A stretch of 64,000 nucleotides of DNA, taken from NCBI GenBank assembly GCA_026391735.1, contig JAPLDL010000002.1:55832-119831 (forward strand), given 5' to 3'. Below the pieces are notes generated by a model. That model did no database searches, was not told where the DNA came from, and saw nothing but the letters and a program-made list of their open reading frames with translations. The stretch is from Bacteroidota bacterium (GTDB taxonomy: Bacteria; Bacteroidota; Bacteroidia; Bacteroidales; FEN-979). Positions 1-9,389 of this stretch are shown piece after piece. Each line of letters opens with the position of its first letter. The stretch's first letter is position 1. The position numbers and the translations under genes were made by a program.

Positions 1-2
1 AG

Positions 3-2282
3 ACAACTACCAATATCAATATTGCTCCTGGATCAAACTATGTTTGGTCGGTTTGCACATTTTGCGACTATAACCAGACGATATACGGGATTTATATGCA
101 GAAATTCCTGAAAACCTCGGGAGCAAGACAGTTTACAGATGCGGGAAAGCAAATTTATCCTCTTAATGCAAATGCTTATCAACAAAGAGGTGACCTTGCC
201 CTTACGTCGGATACTCCAATGTTCCTGTTTTATGATGCCAGCTATAAAATATATGCAACCAGGCTGGATGCCAGCGGCAATTTTTCCTGGCCCGGGAACC
301 AGGTTGAGCTGAGTTCGACAACAGCATCAGGCAGTACGGGAAAATTGCGTTTTGGATTTACACCCGACGGGCCAAACAAATGTGCCGGCGTTTGGATAGA
401 GAACAGGAGCTCCGCATATATGGGTTATGCACAGGGAATTTCAATTGGCGGACTAATTGGTCTGACCGTTGCCACTCAGGGAGGAGTTCCTGCAATAATT
501 ACCACGACGGGCGGGACTTTACAAATGGGTGCCACTGTCTTCCCGGCCTCAGCCAGCCAGAGTGTTAACTGGAGTATTATACCAGTAACAGGCGGAGCAA
601 CTATCAGTTCCGGCGGATTGGTAACAGCTACGGTTGACGGTACTGTGTATGCAAAAGCGACAGCAGTTCAGGACAATACTGTACATGATTCACTCCTTAT
701 CACCATTTCAGGACAGATACCCATGGCTCCTACAGTGATAACTCTTGCTGCTACCAATGTCACCGGAACAGAAGCAACCCTTAACGGATCTGTGAATGCC
801 AACAATTCACCTTCTACCGTGACATTTAACTGGGGCCTTAACACGAATTACGGGAATACTGTATCGGCAACCCCGGCTACTGTAACCGGAGCTTCAACAA
901 CACCTGTTTCTGCAATGATTTCAGGGTTAAATCCAATAACAACCTACCATTTCCGCTGCGTTGGTGTGAATTCGGTAGGTACAACCTATGGAGCTGATCT
1001 TACCTTTACTACCTGCCAGCCCCCTGCTGCTGCAGGAACGATCACCGGTCTGGCAACAGTTTGCCAGAATCAAACCGGTGTCATTTACAGCATACCAAAT
1101 ATTGCCTATGCCACAAGTTATGCCTGGAACCTGCCAGCCGGTGCTACAATTACAGCAGGGGCAGGTACAAATACCATAACAGTCTGGTTTTCATCCGGAG
1201 CCGTTTCAGGAAATGTAACCGTTGCCGGGTCCAACTCCTGCCAAACCGGACCCATGTCATCAAAAGCAGTAACGGTCAACCTTGCACCCCTCCCGACAAT
1301 CACCGGTGCTAACAGCACCTGCACAGGTTCGACCAACTATGCTTATACTACTGAATCAGGTATGAGCAATTATAACTGGACTATTTCTTCAGGCGGTACA
1401 ATCGTAACAGGGACAGGTACAAATTCCGTGGAGGTCCATTGGACCGGAACGGGGCCCCAGACAATCAGCGTAACATACAGCAATGCAAACGGCTGTTCAC
1501 CCGAGAATCCTACAGCCCTCAATGTATTTGTTTACCAGTTGCCTTCGGCAGCAGGCCAGATAACAGGACCTGCCGACCTTTGTGCAGGGACCCAGGGGGT
1601 TAACTACTTTGTGGATGCCATTCCCGATGCAGTAAATTATATCTGGACATTTCCGGCAGGCGCAAGTATTGTTTCCGGTTCCGGGACTAATTTTATTACT
1701 GTCGATTATTCATTTAATGCTGTTTCCGGTGCAATCAGTGTAGTCGGAAATAATGTATGCGGTAGTGGTGCCGGATCAAGTTTAAATATAACCGTGAACC
1801 CGGCTCCTCAGGCACCTTCAATAACTGCCAGCGGCTATTTGCTTACCTCAAGCGCTTCTTCAGGCAACCAATGGTACAAAGACGGGAATACGATAGGTGG
1901 CGCCAACAACCAAACCTACACCGTACAGGCGACAGGAAGTTACTGGACCGTGGTCACCCTCTCTGGCTGTGCATCCGATTCTTCCAACCACCTTTATATC
2001 GTCTGGGTCGGTATAGGCGAGAAAAATGCTCCTGCCGTCGAAATCTCTCCCATCCCCAACAATGGCTGTTTCAAAATTTCAATCAGCTGCCCGTTTGAAA
2101 CTTCCTTTAGCCTGGACATTTATAACTACCTGGGAGTAAAGATATATGGAAATAAAATCATTGATGTAAACGGAACAACTGTTATACCGGTAGACCTTGG
2201 TCCTGTTTCAGGCGGACTTTATACTGTCATCCTTAGAAACAGCGACCATAAAGTGGTTCGAAAAATCCTGGTTAACGAATAA
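3..2282 (+). CDS. T9SS-exported multidomain adhesin-like protein (5'-truncated by window edge)
   Basis: The frame is open from base 3, and the 31 codons before the first ATG (96) align with the interior of the paralogue ending at 7546 (shared NYxWSVxxFC and QKFLKT), so this is the C-terminal part of a longer gene. Visible in order: the end of an N-terminal repeat region, a bacterial Ig-like (BIG2-type) segment, a fibronectin-III-like domain (about residues 210-305 from the ATG), three PKD-like repeats each beginning ITG..xxC (about 312-570), and a C-terminal sorting domain of about 80 residues starting with a PIPNNG motif and ending in VRKILVNE. Proteins of this type are exported by the type IX system and attached to or released from the cell surface. 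Ligand unknown. A regulator gene follows after 70 bp. Confidence 0.85.
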   Translation, partial: TTTNINIAPGSNYVWSVCTFCDYNQTIYGIYMQKFLKTSGARQFTDAGKQIYPLNANAYQQRGDLALTSDTPMFLFYDASYKIYATRLDASGNFSWPGNQVELSSTTASGSTGKLRFGFTPDGPNKCAGVWIENRSSAYMGYAQGISIGGLIGLTVATQGGVPAIITTTGGTLQMGATVFPASASQSVNWSIIPVTGGATISSGGLVTATVDGTVYAKATAVQDNTVHDSLLITISGQIPMAPTVITLAATNVTGTEATLNGSVNANNSPSTVTFNWGLNTNYGNTVSATPATVTGASTTPVSAMISGLNPITTYHFRCVGVNSVGTTYGADLTFTTCQPPAAAGTITGLATVCQNQTGVIYSIPNIAYATSYAWNLPAGATITAGAGTNTITVWFSSGAVSGNVTVAGSNSCQTGPMSSKAVTVNLAPLPTITGANSTCTGSTNYAYTTESGMSNYNWTISSGGTIVTGTGTNSVEVHWTGTGPQTISVTYSNANGCSPENPTALNVFVYQLPSAAGQITGPADLCAGTQGVNYFVDAIPDAVNYIWTFPAGASIVSGSGTNFITVDYSFNAVSGAISVVGNNVCGSGAGSSLNITVNPAPQAPSITASGYLLTSSASSGNQWYKDGNTIGGANNQTYTVQATGSYWTVVTLSGCASDSSNHLYIVWVGIGEKNAPAVEISPIPNNGCFKISISCPFETSFSLDIYNYLGVKIYGNKIIDVNGTTVIPVDLGPVSGGLYTVILRNSDHKVVRKILVNE

Positions 2283-2352
2283 TCCTTGCAGAAGTAAGAT
2301 TCGGTTAACTTACCTGATGAGGCTGAGCGAATTCAATTGATTAAAGGGAGTT

Positions 2353-4131
2353 ATGCGATTGTTTATCTGCCTGTTGATCATTGTTCAAGGGTCTCTGGCA
2401 TTTGCCGGGACTTCCCAGTATTTGTTCCTGAAAAAAGCTCGGAATCATTATAAAAATGAAGTTGAGAAGTCCAGTGAACCTGAAAAAGGTAATGCGGCGA
2501 TAGATTCAGCTCTGAAAACAGTTATCGATTCCTCAGATTTTCAGAAAGCATACAGTATCTCCTGTGAAATAGGGATTTTTTTACTTGAACAGGGGAAGCA
2601 TGCCCTGGCACTTGATATTTATAATGATATCAGGCAATACCTTGAAGCGAAAACATCTAAATCAAAGGAGGACGAGAAGAAAATTTCTTCAATGTATAAT
2701 GTAATTGGTGCTATCTATGAAGAAACCGGATTATGGAATGATGCCCTATCGATGTACCTGAATTCACTCCAGGCGTGCAATAACACTAATAATGAGGCCG
2801 GCAAAGCAAAAGTCTACAATAATATCGGGAAATTATATTTTAGCCGGAATGAATTGGATAAAGCTGAAGGCTTGTTCGAAAAAGCAATTGTTATAAATAA
2901 AACCTTGAATAAGCGGCAAGAACTATTTAACAATTATAATAACCTTGCAGGGATTTATCAACTAAGGCATAATTCCAACAGAGCGCTTGAATATGCTCTG
3001 ATTGCGCTAAATCAACTGGATATTAAAAAGGATTTCTATGATCTTTCCATTGCTTATTCCAATATCGGCAATCTCTACCAGGATCTTGGTAATAAACCGG
3101 TTGCACTCTCCTATTATGAACAGGCAGCAAGACTACAGGGACAACATTCATTTCAGATTGCCCTGATCCGTTCCTTTACTTCGATATCCTCGCTCTACCA
3201 GGATATGAAAAAACAGGATTCTGCAACGGCATATATGATAAAATCCCTAAAGCTTGTCGAAAAACTCCGGAACCCTTCCCAAACACTCTTTGTGTATAAG
3301 ACAGCAGCCCGGTATTTCAATAAGATCGGTAATTATAAATCGGCTTATGATCTGTATTCCAAGTATGTAGCCCTGAATGATTCCCTGGAAAAGCTCAACA
3401 GTATTACCAAGATTGAGCAGATTCAAACGGTTTATGAAGTCATCAATAAAGAAAAAGACAATAAAATACTACAGCAAAAGATCAACCTCCAGGAACTCGC
3501 TATCCAGCGTCAGAAGATAATCCTGATTACCGCTGCAGCACTCTTTCTTTTCTTTATCTATTTTCTGTTCAATCTCGTTCGCAATAACCGGCGCGAAAGA
3601 AACAGAAACAGCCTGATCATGAACCAGTCTGAACTTCTGCATCAACAGGAAAAGCAACTTCTTATGGATCAGGAACAAAATCTTAAACTTGAACTTGATT
3701 ATAAAAACCGCCAGCTAACATCCTATGCTCTTCACCTTGTTCGCAACAATGAATTCGTACAGAAAACGACGGAAGAGCTCAAACATATCCTTCTTGATCT
3801 TAATCCCAGGGATAAGGATCGCTCAGAACGAATTAAACAGATGATCTCCGACCTTCATCAGTACTCTTCGGGAAATGTGTGGGAAGAGTTTCGCTTATAC
3901 TTTGAAGAAGTTCACCAGTCCTTTGACAAGAACCTGAGTGCCGCATTCCCTTCGTTATCTCCAAACGATAAAAAAATCTGCGCCCTGCTCAAACTTGGTT
4001 TGTCAACAAAGGAAATTGCATCTATCACCTTCAGGGAATTACGCAGTGTGGAATCTGCAAGGAACCGGCTAAGAAAAAAATTAGGCTTGGATCCGGATGT
4101 GAACATCCAACTTTTTCTTTCGCATTTTTAA
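2353..4131 (+). CDS. Membrane-anchored TPR regulator with C-terminal helix-turn-helix
   Basis: 592 residues. A signal peptide (about 1-19) precedes several tetratricopeptide repeats (about 60-350, with pairs such as NNIGKLY and SNIGNLYQ). A single membrane helix lies at about 389-408, followed by a basic and coiled-coil stretch. The last 50 residues read as a LuxR-like DNA-binding helix-turn-helix (LSPNDKKICALLKLGLSTKEIA). This architecture, with a periplasmic TPR sensor and cytoplasmic HTH, is common in Bacteroidetes and is usually annotated as a tetratricopeptide transcriptional regulator. It sits between two paralogous surface-protein genes, so it may regulate them; that is inference. No phosphoacceptor or kinase domain is visible. 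Confidence 0.8.
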   Translation: MRLFICLLIIVQGSLAFAGTSQYLFLKKARNHYKNEVEKSSEPEKGNAAIDSALKTVIDSSDFQKAYSISCEIGIFLLEQGKHALALDIYNDIRQYLEAKTSKSKEDEKKISSMYNVIGAIYEETGLWNDALSMYLNSLQACNNTNNEAGKAKVYNNIGKLYFSRNELDKAEGLFEKAIVINKTLNKRQELFNNYNNLAGIYQLRHNSNRALEYALIALNQLDIKKDFYDLSIAYSNIGNLYQDLGNKPVALSYYEQAARLQGQHSFQIALIRSFTSISSLYQDMKKQDSATAYMIKSLKLVEKLRNPSQTLFVYKTAARYFNKIGNYKSAYDLYSKYVALNDSLEKLNSITKIEQIQTVYEVINKEKDNKILQQKINLQELAIQRQKIILITAAALFLFFIYFLFNLVRNNRRERNRNSLIMNQSELLHQQEKQLLMDQEQNLKLELDYKNRQLTSYALHLVRNNEFVQKTTEELKHILLDLNPRDKDRSERIKQMISDLHQYSSGNVWEEFRLYFEEVHQSFDKNLSAAFPSLSPNDKKICALLKLGLSTKEIASITFRELRSVESARNRLRKKLGLDPDVNIQLFLSHF

Positions 4132-4158
4132 TGCTGTAAATCAATATTATAGCAGCAA

Positions 4159-4201
4159 TTGCCGTAGTAATCTGGCAGGTCATTTACTATTTGCCGTAGT
4201 A
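4159..4201 (+). promoter_or_regulatory. Direct repeat pair upstream of the second adhesin gene
   Basis: The 11-mer ttgccgtagta occurs at 4159-4169 and again at 4191-4201, a 32 bp period (about three helical turns). Both copies lie between the HTH regulator and the large adhesin gene. Paired direct repeats on one helix face are typical of regulator binding sites. The assignment to the neighbouring HTH protein is only a guess from position. Confidence 0.35.
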
Positions 4202-4306
4202 TAGATATGGTATTATTTTAGGTGAATGGCCTTCGGGGAATTATCTTTACCCATATTCCTGCATATCAGGGATAAATGTAGAACATCAATTAAAATCAGC
4301 AGTAAA

Positions 4307-7300
4307 ATGAAAACTAACCAAAAACAACCTATGAAATCAATTTTCACTACAGGAATTCAGGTTCCTGTGTTGTTTGCACTGTTTGCACTTTTACCAACAG
4401 GGCTAATGGCGCAATGGAATTCGAATACTTATGTAAATCTCCTAGTATCCTCTTATTCAGGTGATGTCCTGTTGTCCGCCCCAACGACTGACGGGAAAAC
4501 CTGGGTTGCATTCTACAGTCTGAATGCAGGTAATTATGCCATGAGGGCACAGCTTCTTGACGCTAATGGGTTCAAACTTCTTGGACCCGACGGTATCGTT
4601 GTAAGCAACTATACTTCAGGAAGTGCAACGTATGTTTTTAATATCTGCCTTGATGCAACAAACAATCTGATCATTGCAATGCAAGATCAGAGAACCGGAA
4701 GCATGAGGACTGTCTTATACAAAATCTCACAGGCGGGAATTCATCTCTGGGATCCGGCAGGGGTTGTCCTGGGGGCCGGGTTGGCACCTAATCCTGCGGT
4801 ATTATCGACAGGTGAAACTGTTGTTTGCTGGGATGAAAGTGTTAGCGGCACCCTGAACCTGCAGAAGATTTCCACCGGAGGTACTACCGTCTGGTCAACT
4901 CCCATACAGGTTAAAGTCGGGACTACCAAAACTACAAGGGGACAGATAGTCGGGAATTCAGGCGGTACGTTTACAATGGTTTACCAGAAAAAAGGAGTGG
5001 GAATCTCCACAAGTTTGTATGCACAGAGGTTTGATAATAGCGGCACTGCATTGTATACAGCTTTACAAATCTCCAACCAGACCTCCAGCGGCGCACGTTA
5101 TTATTCAATTCTTGCCGACGCTGATACCACCTATTTCGGGTTTTATGTTTCCCAGGGTTCCCGTTTTAATTCTTTCCTTCAAAGGATCAATCCTGGTGGT
5201 ACGATTCCCTGGGGGATGAACGGATCTAATTTCAATACCTCGGTTGGATCATCCGATAACTACCAGATGACAACCGATATCAATATGACCCCAGGCTCAA
5301 ACTATATCTGGTCGGTGAGCAATTTTTGCAACACTTTGCAGAGTCAGTATGGCATTTATGTCCAGAAATTCCTGAAAACCACAGGGGCAAGACAGTTTGG
5401 TGATGGGGCAAAAGTTGTTTATCCTATCAGTGCAACAAGGGACCAGCATGCCGACAGGATCGCCATGGTAAATGATGCACCTATGTTCATGGGATACAGC
5501 GATGTTGACTATAAAATCTATGCCCTGCGCCTCGATGCAAACGGGAATTTTGTATGGCCCGGGAATAAGGTTGAGATCAGCTCTACAACTGCCTCCGCAG
5601 GAACACCAAAGATGAGGTATGGATTCACACCTGATGGCCCCAACCGTTGCGCAGGCATCTGGACAGAAAACAGGGGAACAGGATACCTGGGGTACGCTCA
5701 GGGAATCTCTATTGGGGGACTTCTTGGAGTAAAAGTAAAGACCCAGGGTAATATCCCGGCTACAATCACAGTAAACGGAGGAACTTTGCAGGTGGTTGAT
5801 ACTATATTACCTCTGACCTCTAACCAGAATGTAACCTGGAGTTTGGTTCCTGCAAACGGTATTGCAACGATCAGTGCTGGTGGGCTGGTCTCTGCCCTGG
5901 CCGATGGAATTGTGTATGCAAAAGCCGTCGCTCTCCAGGATAATACAGTCACAGATTCTTTGATGATTACCATTTCGGGACAGGTTCCCACAGTAACGAC
6001 TCTGGCAGCAACCAATACTACACAAACAGCCGCCACCCTAAATGGTTCTGTGACGGCCAAGAATTATACGACAAATGTTTATTTCTATTATGGGCTTACA
6101 ACAGCATATACCAATATTGTCCCCGGAATTCCTTCTATAGTATCCGGCACTACCCCTACTGGAGTATATGTAAACCTCACCGGCCTGACCCCAAATAATA
6201 TATATCATTACCGTTGCGAGGTAGTATGTTCGGCCGGTACATTTACAGGTGCTGATATGACATTTGCAACTTGTTCCACTCCAGGGACACCGGGTCCAAT
6301 CAATGGTCCTCCTACTGTATGCCAGTCTCAAACCGGAGTTAACTACAGTGTAGCTCCTATTCCTAATGCCCTGGGATACACCTGGACCGTACCACCCGGA
6401 GCGTCAATTGTCAGTGGCACTGGAACACCTAGCATTATAGTCAATTTCTCAGGCACTGCTGCTTCAGGCAACGTAACAGTTACAGGCACAAGTGTATGCG
6501 CCAGCGGTCCTACCGGAACTCTGGGGGTATCCGTGATGCCTATTCCTGTTCCGACAATCCAGGGAGCCACTAATTTGTGCGTCAATTCCGCACAAATTGA
6601 GTATTTCACCCAAACAGGTATGGGTAACTACCAGTGGAGTATTGCACCAGGAGGCACAATCACTGCCGGGGCGGGAACCTATGATATCCTTGTCACCTGG
6701 ACTGACCCTGGATCAAAATGGGTCAGTGTAAATTATACCAACGCGGGAGGATGTGCAGCTGCCTCTCCAACCACCCTGAATGTGACGGTCAATCCAATTC
6801 CTGACCCTGCTGGTCAGATATCCGGGTCGACTGCAATCTGCGTTGGCACACAAAATGTCCCATATCAGGTTAGCCCAATACCAAATACTATAGTATATAT
6901 CTGGACTTTGCCTGCCAATGCAACAATAGCTTCCGGTTCAGGTACGAATTCCATTACGGTTGACTTTGCAGCAAACGCTTCATCAGGCAATATCACGGTG
7001 AATGGAAATAATACCTGCGGAAATGGTGCAGCTTCCAACCTGAATGTAATACTTAACCCAATCCCGCCGACCCCTGTGATCATGGTCAGCGGCCATGAGC
7101 TTATCTCAAGCTCTGCCTCGGGGAACCAATGGTTTCATAATGGAACCGCCGTTCAGGGAGCAAACGCACAAACATATCATGTCCCCCTTTCAGCACCGGG
7201 TTGGTACTGGACTGTTGTTACACTGAACAACTGCGCTTCCGACACCTCCAACAATGAATATATTGCCGGAGTTGGTATTGGTGAAAAGAATGATGCCGGG

Positions 7301-7546
7301 ATTGCTATTTACCCTGTTCCCAATACAGGGAATTTCAGTATCTCGATCAGCAGTGTTTCTGACATCACTTACAAACTTGATGTTTATAACAATCTTGGTG
7401 TGAAGATATACGGAGACAAATCTATCTCTGTCAACGGGACAAAGGTTACGCCAGTTGACCTTGGCCCTGTCCCCAACGGGCTTTATACCATTATTCTGCG
7501 TACCAACGACAACCAGGTGGTACGTAAGATCCTGGTGAACAAATAA
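4307..7546 (+). CDS. T9SS-exported multidomain adhesin-like protein
   Basis: The frame opens at 4226, but the signal peptide favours ATG 4307 (MKTNQKQPMKSIF) or ATG 4331 (MKSIFTTG...GLMAQ). Upstream codons look like leader DNA. The product is about 1079 residues: signal peptide, a roughly 500-residue N-terminal region with recurring D-A-N/D-G motifs that may form a beta-propeller, an Ig-like segment, a fibronectin-III-like domain, three PKD-like repeats (ITG/INGPP..VCxxQTGVNY), and a C-terminal T9SS sorting domain (PVPNTGNFSISI ... VRKILVNK). It is a close paralogue of the truncated protein at the window start across the shared length, so the pair is a tandem duplication interrupted by the regulator gene. 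Cell-surface location is inferred from the sorting domain. Confidence 0.88.
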   Translation: MKTNQKQPMKSIFTTGIQVPVLFALFALLPTGLMAQWNSNTYVNLLVSSYSGDVLLSAPTTDGKTWVAFYSLNAGNYAMRAQLLDANGFKLLGPDGIVVSNYTSGSATYVFNICLDATNNLIIAMQDQRTGSMRTVLYKISQAGIHLWDPAGVVLGAGLAPNPAVLSTGETVVCWDESVSGTLNLQKISTGGTTVWSTPIQVKVGTTKTTRGQIVGNSGGTFTMVYQKKGVGISTSLYAQRFDNSGTALYTALQISNQTSSGARYYSILADADTTYFGFYVSQGSRFNSFLQRINPGGTIPWGMNGSNFNTSVGSSDNYQMTTDINMTPGSNYIWSVSNFCNTLQSQYGIYVQKFLKTTGARQFGDGAKVVYPISATRDQHADRIAMVNDAPMFMGYSDVDYKIYALRLDANGNFVWPGNKVEISSTTASAGTPKMRYGFTPDGPNRCAGIWTENRGTGYLGYAQGISIGGLLGVKVKTQGNIPATITVNGGTLQVVDTILPLTSNQNVTWSLVPANGIATISAGGLVSALADGIVYAKAVALQDNTVTDSLMITISGQVPTVTTLAATNTTQTAATLNGSVTAKNYTTNVYFYYGLTTAYTNIVPGIPSIVSGTTPTGVYVNLTGLTPNNIYHYRCEVVCSAGTFTGADMTFATCSTPGTPGPINGPPTVCQSQTGVNYSVAPIPNALGYTWTVPPGASIVSGTGTPSIIVNFSGTAASGNVTVTGTSVCASGPTGTLGVSVMPIPVPTIQGATNLCVNSAQIEYFTQTGMGNYQWSIAPGGTITAGAGTYDILVTWTDPGSKWVSVNYTNAGGCAAASPTTLNVTVNPIPDPAGQISGSTAICVGTQNVPYQVSPIPNTIVYIWTLPANATIASGSGTNSITVDFAANASSGNITVNGNNTCGNGAASNLNVILNPIPPTPVIMVSGHELISSSASGNQWFHNGTAVQGANAQTYHVPLSAPGWYWTVVTLNNCASDTSNNEYIAGVGIGEKNDAGIAIYPVPNTGNFSISISSVSDITYKLDVYNNLGVKIYGDKSISVNGTKVTPVDLGPVPNGLYTIILRTNDNQVVRKILVNK

Positions 7547-7563
7547 TGGTTGATTTGGTTAGT

Positions 7564-7591
7564 AACATCCCGGATCCGTCCGGGATGTTCT
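7564..7591 (+). terminator. Intrinsic terminator hairpin after adhesin gene
   Basis: Perfect 10 bp arms aacatcccgg (7564-7573) and ccgggatgtt (7580-7589) with a 6 nt loop, starting 18 bp after the stop codon. The following T-tract is weak (ctttg). Confidence 0.6.
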
Positions 7592-7600
7592 TTGTACAAA

Positions 7601-7650
7601 AGCATAAGGGGCTGTCTCGAAACCATGAGACAGCCCCTTATGCTTTAAAA
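7601..7650. terminator. Bidirectional terminator between convergent genes
   Basis: A perfect 18 bp inverted repeat, agcataaggggctgtctc (7601-7618) and its complement (7627-7644), with an 8 nt loop. It lies between the stop codons of the convergent adhesin and peptidase genes (7546 and 7664). T/A-rich flanks on both sides allow it to serve both directions. Confidence 0.8.
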
Positions 7651-7663
7651 TACCTTGACAGCT

Positions 7664-9355
7664 CTATTTCACAAACTGCTTTGCATAATATTTCGCCGTC
7701 AGCTTTTCTCCTGTTGCTTTTTCGATCATGTCATTCCAGTAATACCTGTTAGCTGGCATAAAGATCCTGGCTTTCAGATAATCCCCCACCGCCTTATTGT
7801 TTGTGAAACTCTGGAATTTGAAATCTTCACTCTTGATCACATTGGTCACAATGTAAGCGTAAAGCTGTGATGCAAGAAGCTCACCCATCAGGTAATTATG
7901 ATAATAACAGGGAACCGTGGCAATATGTATTTTTGTTGCCCAGTCAGGCTCGTTGCGGCCTGCCGGACGTTTCAGGAGCTGGTATTTCTCAACCATATCC
8001 CACCATAACTGGTTGAGATCCTGGTCGGGATTCTCATACATGCTCTTTTCAAAATGATACATCACCTGGGCCCAGCGGCTGAAAACAAGCTGGTCAAGGC
8101 GAAGGGTCTTGAAACAATTGTCGGCTATCTTACCTTTTTCTTCCTCGCTGATTCCTGCATTGTCTTTAAGCCATTGAGGGTTGGAAGAGAAACGACCAAA
8201 CATCATGGCTATCGCTTCAGTCGTAAACGTATGGGCAGGGTCACGTAAAACGAAAGGAAGGTTGAAATCCTTGTATCTGTCATAAACCGAATGCCCGAAT
8301 TCGTGAAGCAGCGTCCCCATCCAGATACTGTTCGGCTTTACATTGCAAAGTACTCGCACATCTCCAAGCTTATCAATATCGGTGCAGAACGCATGCTGGT
8401 TCTTGCCGGGTTTTTCAAACAGATCACTGTTCTTCATGATGTCGTCAACCGGCAGTCCGATCCCGCTGTAATAAACTTTTACCAAGCCGGGCAAATCCTT
8501 ATCCTGGTAATATTTATCCAGGTCGACTGCATAGATCTTTGGTGCCTGCTGGAAAAAACGGTTCTGATAGTTCCATGGTCTTAACTCATCCTTACTTTTC
8601 AGGTTATAATATTTAATGAAATAATCATCAATCTCTCCTTTGGCCTGAGTAAACGCAGCTTTTGTAAGGCTGTCCAGTTCCTCGAATATCTTTCTGACAT
8701 CTTTGGGATCCTGGTCTCCAAGAGTAAGGCTCATCTCATGGTAGTTTCTGAAGCCAAGGTCTTTGGCCACTTCATTCCTGACCTTGACCAGCTTTTTCAA
8801 ATCATCAGCAACCAAAGGCCCTATCTTTTTCTGGGCTTCCCAAACTTCTTCCTGGTATTTCACATCTTTTGATGTACGAAGGACTTCTTCAACATCATTG
8901 TCGGATAGCTTTTTCCCTTTGACTTCAGTCCTGAAATTGCTGTATTTCTGCTCTATTGCAGATTGCATTCGGATCATTGTATTAAGTTTAGCCGTGTCGG
9001 CTTTGGCCATAATAAATGAACGGTACAGCACATCCAGTTCACGCGATAATAAACTGTCGGAAATCAGGCCCGAGATCTTGATCTCCTCCAGCTTTTTCAG
9101 GCTTTCCTTATCTGCATAAAAGGCCATCATTTTCATATTCAGGTCTTCTGCCTTCTTATAATCTTCGGGTTTGCCCGATATTGAAGCCGCCCAGGCAGCC
9201 AGAGTGCATTCTTTATACAATGGTACGATCACCGAATCATGCCTTGCAATAAAGGCTTTCAGGTCCTTGTTCATCTGTTCTTTTTTTGATGTACAACCGG
9301 CGATCAGCATGACCCCGAGGGCCAGTAAGGTTAACGTTTTAAGTGTTTTCATCAT
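7664..9355 (-). CDS. Lipoprotein zinc metallopeptidase, M2 (ACE-like)/M3 clan
   Basis: 563 residues with a lipoprotein signal (lipobox LIAGC, Cys21), so the product is expected to be membrane-anchored outside the cytoplasm. The zinc site HEFGH lies near residue 349, and the third ligand is probably the Glu of FTTEAIAMMFGRF about 27 residues downstream, the gluzincin pattern of the M2/M3 families. The mainly alpha-helical composition and length fit an angiotensin-converting-enzyme-like dipeptidyl carboxypeptidase. The natural substrate is probably oligopeptides. It is followed upstream by cysS on the same strand with a 34 bp gap and may be co-transcribed. Alternative assignment: M3 oligopeptidase; the short lipoprotein form favours M2. 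Confidence 0.85.
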   Translation of the reverse strand: MMKTLKTLTLLALGVMLIAGCTSKKEQMNKDLKAFIARHDSVIVPLYKECTLAAWAASISGKPEDYKKAEDLNMKMMAFYADKESLKKLEEIKISGLISDSLLSRELDVLYRSFIMAKADTAKLNTMIRMQSAIEQKYSNFRTEVKGKKLSDNDVEEVLRTSKDVKYQEEVWEAQKKIGPLVADDLKKLVKVRNEVAKDLGFRNYHEMSLTLGDQDPKDVRKIFEELDSLTKAAFTQAKGEIDDYFIKYYNLKSKDELRPWNYQNRFFQQAPKIYAVDLDKYYQDKDLPGLVKVYYSGIGLPVDDIMKNSDLFEKPGKNQHAFCTDIDKLGDVRVLCNVKPNSIWMGTLLHEFGHSVYDRYKDFNLPFVLRDPAHTFTTEAIAMMFGRFSSNPQWLKDNAGISEEEKGKIADNCFKTLRLDQLVFSRWAQVMYHFEKSMYENPDQDLNQLWWDMVEKYQLLKRPAGRNEPDWATKIHIATVPCYYHNYLMGELLASQLYAYIVTNVIKSEDFKFQSFTNNKAVGDYLKARIFMPANRYYWNDMIEKATGEKLTAKYYAKQFVK

Positions 9356-9389
9356 ATTTATTTTATTAAGTGTGTTCTTGCGGATGACA

